A stretch of DNA of 64,000 bases from Streptomyces sp. NBC_01232 (lineage in GTDB: Bacteria > Actinomycetota > Actinomycetes > Streptomycetales > Streptomycetaceae), in the NCBI RefSeq assembly GCF_035989885.1, contig NZ_CP108518.1, forward strand, positions 6,935,001-6,999,000, read 5' to 3'. The notes below the pieces were generated by a model. That model did not search any database, was not told where the DNA came from, and saw only the letters and a program-made list of their open reading frames with translations. How positions within the stretch are numbered: the stretch's first letter is position 1; each line of letters starts with the position of its first letter. A program made the translations under genes and the position numbers. Positions 60,021 to 64,000 of this stretch are shown one piece after another.

Positions 60021-60460
60021 GCGATGCTCGCAAGCCCAGTACCCAAGACGCCCGCCTGGAGCAGGTGTTCGGCGGGCCCTTGGGCCAGCTGCACCAGCGC
60101 GCGGTCCGCCCCGGCAGCTCGCCCGCCCTGGTCCGGGCCTTGGAACTGCGCGCCTTCCTCGCCTTGGCCGAGGCCCAGGTCGTACGCGTCCGCGACCGTG
60201 TCCACGCTGCCATGGCCCCCGACGCCGAACTGGACTCGCTGTCCTCGGACACGCTCCGGTTCGACGCCGAGTGGCTGGAGGCCGCACTGGCCGGCCGCAC
60301 CGGCTACCGCATCGCGCTGGAGAAGCTGCTCTCCGCGATGCCACCGCCAGCCGCCCGGCCGCCGGCCGCCCCCCTCCAGGTCCGGTCCGCCGTCGTGGGC
60401 AGCGGCCTACGGCCCGCGCCCACCGGCGCCGAGGACGTGGCGGCGGCCCGGGGACGCTGA
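60017..60460 (+). CDS. Hypothetical helical protein (paralogue group 2)
   Basis: 147 residues from ATG 60017 (ATGA overlap). FGGPLGQLHQRAVRPGSSPA and LVRALELRAFLALAEAQVVR, LRFDAEWLEAALAGRTGYRI, ALEKLLSAMP. The EAQ and LEKLL pattern parallels its two neighbours, and the opening GGPLGQLHQRAV resembles YGRPVTGLAADAV of the next. Function unknown. Confidence 0.63.
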   Translation: MSDARKPSTQDARLEQVFGGPLGQLHQRAVRPGSSPALVRALELRAFLALAEAQVVRVRDRVHAAMAPDAELDSLSSDTLRFDAEWLEAALAGRTGYRIALEKLLSAMPPPAARPPAAPLQVRSAVVGSGLRPAPTGAEDVAAARGR

Positions 60461-60883
60461 GTGCCCGATCCGTACTCTGCCTCCCGGGCGACGGGCGCGC
60501 AGATCGAAGCGCTCTACGGCCGCCCGGTCACCGGCCTCGCCGCGGACGCCGTGCCCGGCAGCATGCGCTACGCCCTGCTCAACAGCTTCGCCGCCCTGCA
60601 GTACGCCGACCGCGCCGTCGCCTTCCACACCGAGCAGCTCCACCGGCTGACTCACCCCGACCGCACGATCGAATCCGTGGATGTCGGCCACATCTCCGAC
60701 GCCACCCGCCGCCTGGCACACGCAGTCACCGTCCGCGACTCCCACGCCCAGGTTCTCGGCGACGTTCTGAACAGCCTGGCTCGTGTCCCCGACACCGAGT
60801 CCCCGGCGCCCGCCTCCCAGGCCACGGCCGTCACACCGGCCATGCCGCCGGTCGCGTCTGACGGGCCTGCCCGCTCGCGCTGA
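60461..60883 (+). CDS. Hypothetical helical protein (paralogue group 3)
   Basis: 140 residues from GTG 60461, adjacent to the previous TGA. IEALYGRPVTGLAADAVPGS, YALLNSFAALQYADRAVAFH, EQLHRLTHPD, then LAHAVTVRDSHAQVLGDVLN. This is the third in a row of similar small helical proteins. The tail is Ala/Pro-rich. Confidence 0.63.
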   Translation: MPDPYSASRATGAQIEALYGRPVTGLAADAVPGSMRYALLNSFAALQYADRAVAFHTEQLHRLTHPDRTIESVDVGHISDATRRLAHAVTVRDSHAQVLGDVLNSLARVPDTESPAPASQATAVTPAMPPVASDGPARSR

Positions 60884-60936
60884 CCCCCTCCTTTCTCCTT
60901 CTTCTCGTCCACCCCGCGCCGTCTGGAGTTACCGCC

Positions 60937-61794
60937 TTGGCTGCTGCCCACCTGCCTTCCAACGACCTGCCCCGCGTTGCCGAAGCGCTGGAGATGATCA
61001 CGCCGCGCTGGAGCGTGTGGGTGCTGATGACGCTGGCCTCCCAGCCCGGCCCGCTGCGCTACACCAAGCTCAAGGAGCACCTGCCGTGGCTCGGCGACGG
61101 CCAGCTCCACCCGCGGCTGCGGGCGCTCTCGGATGCCGGGCTCGTCGAGCGCACCGCCCAGACCCGACTGCACGTCACCTACGGCCTGACCGCACGCGGA
61201 CGGGAGCTGATGCCGTCGCTGACCGCCCTGGCGGGCTGGGGCGACGGACACCTGGAGAAGAACCTCGTCCTCAACCCCGTCACCGGGAGGACGGAGCCGG
61301 AGCGGATACCGGCTGCGCAGAACGCCGAGGACACCCTCGCCGTGATCGGTCACCGGCACGCCACCGTGCTGCTGTGGACCCTCAAGGCCCGCGGGACCTC
61401 GACCATGGCCGCGCTCTCGGCCGAGGCGATGCCCGACCACAGCCCCAGCGCGATCTACCCGCCGATCCGTCGGCTCATCGACGACGGCCTGGTCGCCGTC
61501 ACCCGCGATGACGCCGCCTCGCTGCAGCTGACCGCCCCGGGCCAGGCCCTCGCCCCGATCTACCTGGCTCTTTCGACCTGGGCCACCGCCCGCCCGCTTC
61601 CCGAGGCCCAGGCACACCCCGTCTGGGGCGCACCCCGTATCCCGGCCGCCACCCGTTCCGGGCAGTGGGCCGCCCACCAGGCCCGCAAGACCAGCCCGGC
61701 CGTGGCCGTAGCCCAGCCGCCGGCCCCGGCCCCGGCCACCGGGTGGCGGCCCGTGGATCTGTTCTCCGCACCGACCAGCGGACCGAGCCGGTGA
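60937..61794 (+). CDS. Tandem HxlR-type winged-helix regulator
   Basis: 285 residues from TTG 60937, with GGAG nine bases upstream. Two HxlR-like winged helices occur: ALEMITPRWSVWVLMTLASQ, LRYTKLKEHLPWL, LRALSDAGLVERT; and again TLAVIGHRHATVLLWTLKAR, MPDHSPSAIYPPIRRLIDDG, LVAVTRD. Ordinary HxlR proteins have one and work as dimers, so this one may be a covalent pseudo-dimer. It is the only clear DNA-binding regulator in the right part, so it is a candidate for the palindromic blocks. The neighbouring MFS genes are another possible target. Confidence 0.82.
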   Translation: MAAAHLPSNDLPRVAEALEMITPRWSVWVLMTLASQPGPLRYTKLKEHLPWLGDGQLHPRLRALSDAGLVERTAQTRLHVTYGLTARGRELMPSLTALAGWGDGHLEKNLVLNPVTGRTEPERIPAAQNAEDTLAVIGHRHATVLLWTLKARGTSTMAALSAEAMPDHSPSAIYPPIRRLIDDGLVAVTRDDAASLQLTAPGQALAPIYLALSTWATARPLPEAQAHPVWGAPRIPAATRSGQWAAHQARKTSPAVAVAQPPAPAPATGWRPVDLFSAPTSGPSR

Positions 61795-61887
61795 CGCCTA
61801 ACCGACCACTGCCATGTTCCGGCCGCCTGCCGCCGGTATTCCCTCGCTCCCGGCGCCCTGGCGCTGAGCCCTGACGGAAAGCCCCCG

Positions 61888-63153
61888 TTGACCGCTCGCT
61901 TGACCGCCACCGCCCCGCCGGCCACGTACGGATCCGTCCTTGGTAGCCGGTACGTTGCCCGCCTGCTCGGTGGCACCCTGATCGGGCGCCTGCCCAACGG
62001 CATGGTCCCGGTGAGCCTCGTCCTGTGGATCACTGCGGGCGGCGGGACGCTGGCGTTCGGCGGACTCCTCGCCGCGCTCTACGGCCTGGCCTCGGGCCTC
62101 TCTCAGCCGGTCAAGGGCCAGCTGATGGACAGGTACGGGCAGACCCGGATCTCCATCCCGGCCGCCGTGCTCAACTCCTCCTGCTTGCTGGCGCTCCCGT
62201 GGGTCGGTGCCGACGGACAACAGGTGGTGGTGACCGCAGTCGTGGGGTTCGCCGGGCTGATCACCCCGCCCCTGGAGGCCGGACTGCGGGCTTTGTGGCC
62301 GACGGTCCTGCCGGATGCGAGGCGGCGGCGCGTCGTGCAGGCCCTCGATAGCGGCTCGCAGGGACTCCTCTACGTAGTGGGCCCACTGCTTGCCTCGTGG
62401 CTGGCGACCACGCACGGCCCCGATACCGCTCTTCTGGTGACTGCGACACTCGGCCTGACGGGCTCGGCGATCGTCCTGACCGCCGGTCCGTCGAGGACAT
62501 GGCGGCCGACCACAGAGGGCGGCGCGGGTACCGGACGGCTGATGAGCAGCGGGCTGGTCATGCTGTTCGCCGGCCTGGCGGGGACCGGGTTCACGCTCGG
62601 CGCGATGAACGTCTGGGCCGCCGATATGGCCGCCGTACAGGAGCAGCCGATGCTGTCTGGGTTCCTTCCCGCCGTGTTCTCCACCGGCAGCTTCCTGGGC
62701 GGCCTGGTCTACGCCCGCAGGACCTGGCCCGGCACCACGACCACGCAACTGCTCTGCACCAGCGTCCTGTTCCTCCTCGGCTGGCTTCCCCTGCTGGCCG
62801 ACCCAGGCCCCCGAGCGGCCGTCGGCCTCGTGGGGATACCGGGCCTCTTCCTCACCTTGATCATCACCAATGGCTTCCACACGGTGGACGCCCTCGCCCC
62901 GGCCTCCCGCACGACCGAGGCGTACGCCTGGCTGATCCTCTCGGTCGGCACCGGGCAGGCCGCCGGCACCGCGCTCGCCGGAGCTCTCTCCACCAGCCCG
63001 CAGATCCTCGTTGCCCTGCCCGCCGCCGGCGCAGCAACTGCGCTGACCGTCCTGACCGCCGCCCACCCCAAACTCGGCCCCGGCCGACGCCTGGGCCGCC
63101 ACCGCCGCCCACGCCACAGCCACCCGCGCCACTCGGTCTCGACGCTCCGCTAG
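61888..63153 (+). CDS. MFS transporter (1)
   Basis: 421 residues from TTG 61888, with GGAAAG six bases upstream. About eleven or twelve helices are visible (LVLWITAGGGTLAFGGLLAAL, VVTAVVGFAGLITPPLEAG, LLCTSVLFLLGWLPLL, LVGIPGLFLTLIITN). YGLASGLSQPVKGQLMDRYG corresponds to the MFS motif between helices 2 and 3. The C-terminus is His/Arg-rich. The substrate is unknown. It lies after the HxlR gene and before a second MFS gene. Confidence 0.82.
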   Translation: MTARLTATAPPATYGSVLGSRYVARLLGGTLIGRLPNGMVPVSLVLWITAGGGTLAFGGLLAALYGLASGLSQPVKGQLMDRYGQTRISIPAAVLNSSCLLALPWVGADGQQVVVTAVVGFAGLITPPLEAGLRALWPTVLPDARRRRVVQALDSGSQGLLYVVGPLLASWLATTHGPDTALLVTATLGLTGSAIVLTAGPSRTWRPTTEGGAGTGRLMSSGLVMLFAGLAGTGFTLGAMNVWAADMAAVQEQPMLSGFLPAVFSTGSFLGGLVYARRTWPGTTTTQLLCTSVLFLLGWLPLLADPGPRAAVGLVGIPGLFLTLIITNGFHTVDALAPASRTTEAYAWLILSVGTGQAAGTALAGALSTSPQILVALPAAGAATALTVLTAAHPKLGPGRRLGRHRRPRHSHPRHSVSTLR

Positions 63154-63236
63154 GCCGCTGTTGCCGCCCGCTCGGACTGTCGTCACCGTCCAGCCGGTCT
63201 GTTCCCCGAACGTATCCGCCCCACCCCGGAAAGACG

Positions 63237-64000
63237 ATGCCCCCCAAGCACGCTGCCGTCCTGCGGCCACCCACCGGCCGACATGTCCGCACTCCCGACT
63301 TCGGACCCGTACGCGGCGTCTACGTCCCGCGCACTGCCGATGCCGGTGCCTTCGCCATGAGCACGTACGGCATCCCGCTGCTCGTCCTGGCCGTCACCGA
63401 CTCGGCCACCCTGACCGGCTTGGCCTTCATGCTCGAATGGGTTCCCCGCCTTGGGGCGTTCGCCCTCGCGGGCGCCGCCGTGGACCGGTTCGGCAGCACA
63501 CGGGTCCTTCGCATCGCCTCGGTCCTGCGCGCGGCGGTCGTCCTCGCCGCAGCCGCCGTCCTGCCCTCCGTGGGCGAGGGATCGAGCGCCGTGATCACAG
63601 TCATGACACTGGCCGCCACGACAGGCGTCCTCACCGAGTTCTCCTACATCGCGGCCGAGACCGCGGGCGGCGCCGCGAGCCGGGACGCCGGAGGCCATGC
63701 ACACCGCGTCCAGGCCGTCCTGCTGGGCATCGACCAGGGCGCCACCCTTGCCGGCCCGGCCCTGGCCGGCGTGCTACTCCAGTACAGCGGCGCCACCGGC
63801 ATGCTCCTGATCATCGCCGCCTGCTCCCTGCTCGGCGCGGCCCTGGCCCCCCGTCAGCGTCCCGTCTGGCCCCAAGAGGCCCCGGTCCCCGTCGCCCAGG
63901 GCCTCAAGATCGGATGGCGGACCCTGCGGTCGCTCCCCGCCCTGGGGTGGTTGTGCGTCGGGCTGGTGCTGTCCAACTGCGCGATCGGCCTCGTGCAGGC
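63237..64000 (+). CDS. MFS transporter (2), cut by window end
   Basis: Starts at ATG 63237 with GGAAAG seven bases upstream and stays open to the end (254 codons visible). GIPLLVLAVTDSATLTGLAF and MLEWVPRLGAFALAGAAVDR then FGSTRVLRIASVLRAAVVLA include the helix 2-3 loop motif of MFS carriers (G-A-x-x-D-R-F-G). LLGIDQGATLAGPALAGVLL follows. The substrate is unknown. It stands in the same direction as the previous MFS gene, 84 bases apart. Confidence 0.78.
   Translation, partial: MPPKHAAVLRPPTGRHVRTPDFGPVRGVYVPRTADAGAFAMSTYGIPLLVLAVTDSATLTGLAFMLEWVPRLGAFALAGAAVDRFGSTRVLRIASVLRAAVVLAAAAVLPSVGEGSSAVITVMTLAATTGVLTEFSYIAAETAGGAASRDAGGHAHRVQAVLLGIDQGATLAGPALAGVLLQYSGATGMLLIIAACSLLGAALAPRQRPVWPQEAPVPVAQGLKIGWRTLRSLPALGWLCVGLVLSNCAIGLVQ

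Noticed and set aside
1..64000. tRNA, rRNA, integrase or attachment sites that would prove an ICE
   Set aside because: None was recognised by reading both strands, so plasmid against ICE is left open.

Overview
The window is high-GC DNA with GTG/TTG starts, strong third-position GC and protein families typical of Streptomyces or a close actinomycete: SCO6880-like and DUF6112-like transfer proteins, DUF317, PGPGW membrane proteins, RsbW-like ATP-binding proteins and a Kdp system. No rRNA, tRNA, integrase or CRISPR array was seen.

Bases 1-31000 are mainly a membrane and ion-homeostasis region. It starts with the 3-prime part of a giant DUF3686-type AAA ATPase, followed by a broken ion-channel gene, an alanine/glycine:cation symporter, nhaA, PGPGW-type membrane proteins (one broken), an NfeD/SPFH pair and an RsbW-like protein. 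Next is a potassium-uptake locus: a truncated reverse-strand kdpB copy, an extra kdpF, a remnant of a DUF4118-type sensor, then an intact kdpF-A-B-C, kdpE, kdpD and a TrkH/KtrB plus KtrA pair. An ABC-2 exporter and a stand-alone PD-(D/E)XK protein follow. Three promoter regions here (nhaA, the second PGPGW gene and the ABC exporter) share a highly conserved leader element, with a decayed fourth copy.

Bases 31000-63000 look like the core of a conjugative plasmid or integrative conjugative element. A long minus-strand gene set runs leftwards from about 54.7 kb. It encodes a NlpC/P60 plus transglycosylase-like wall hydrolase, a DUF6112-like membrane protein, a VirB8-like protein, a VirB6-like channel, an SCO6880-like protein, a VirB4-like ATPase, a glycosyltransferase, a relaxase-fold protein without the expected histidines, DUF317 proteins, a VirD4/TraG coupling protein, a C5 DNA methyltransferase and a DnaB-N-only protein. 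Adjacent genes often overlap as ATGA or GTGA, which suggests translational coupling. Rightwards from 54.9 kb lie an orphan beta-class amino-methyltransferase, a DUF4913 protein, a RelE/ParE-like protein, a group of small alpha-helical proteins, a tandem-HxlR regulator and two MFS transporters, the second cut by the window end.

Two regulatory features stand out in the conjugative part. Three intergenic regions carry a near-identical promoter-like block with a 25-bp palindrome (two of them identical over 61 bp), and a diverged fourth site lies at the head of the transfer operon. Between that site and the first transfer gene, the leader carries five separate ribosome-binding-site-plus-minigene units. 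Four encode Met-Phe-Arg-Pro-stop and one encodes Met-Ser-Arg-Pro-Cys-stop. I regard this minigene leader as the best candidate for an undescribed system. Whether the DNA is a plasmid, an ICE or a chromosome arm cannot be decided from the window.
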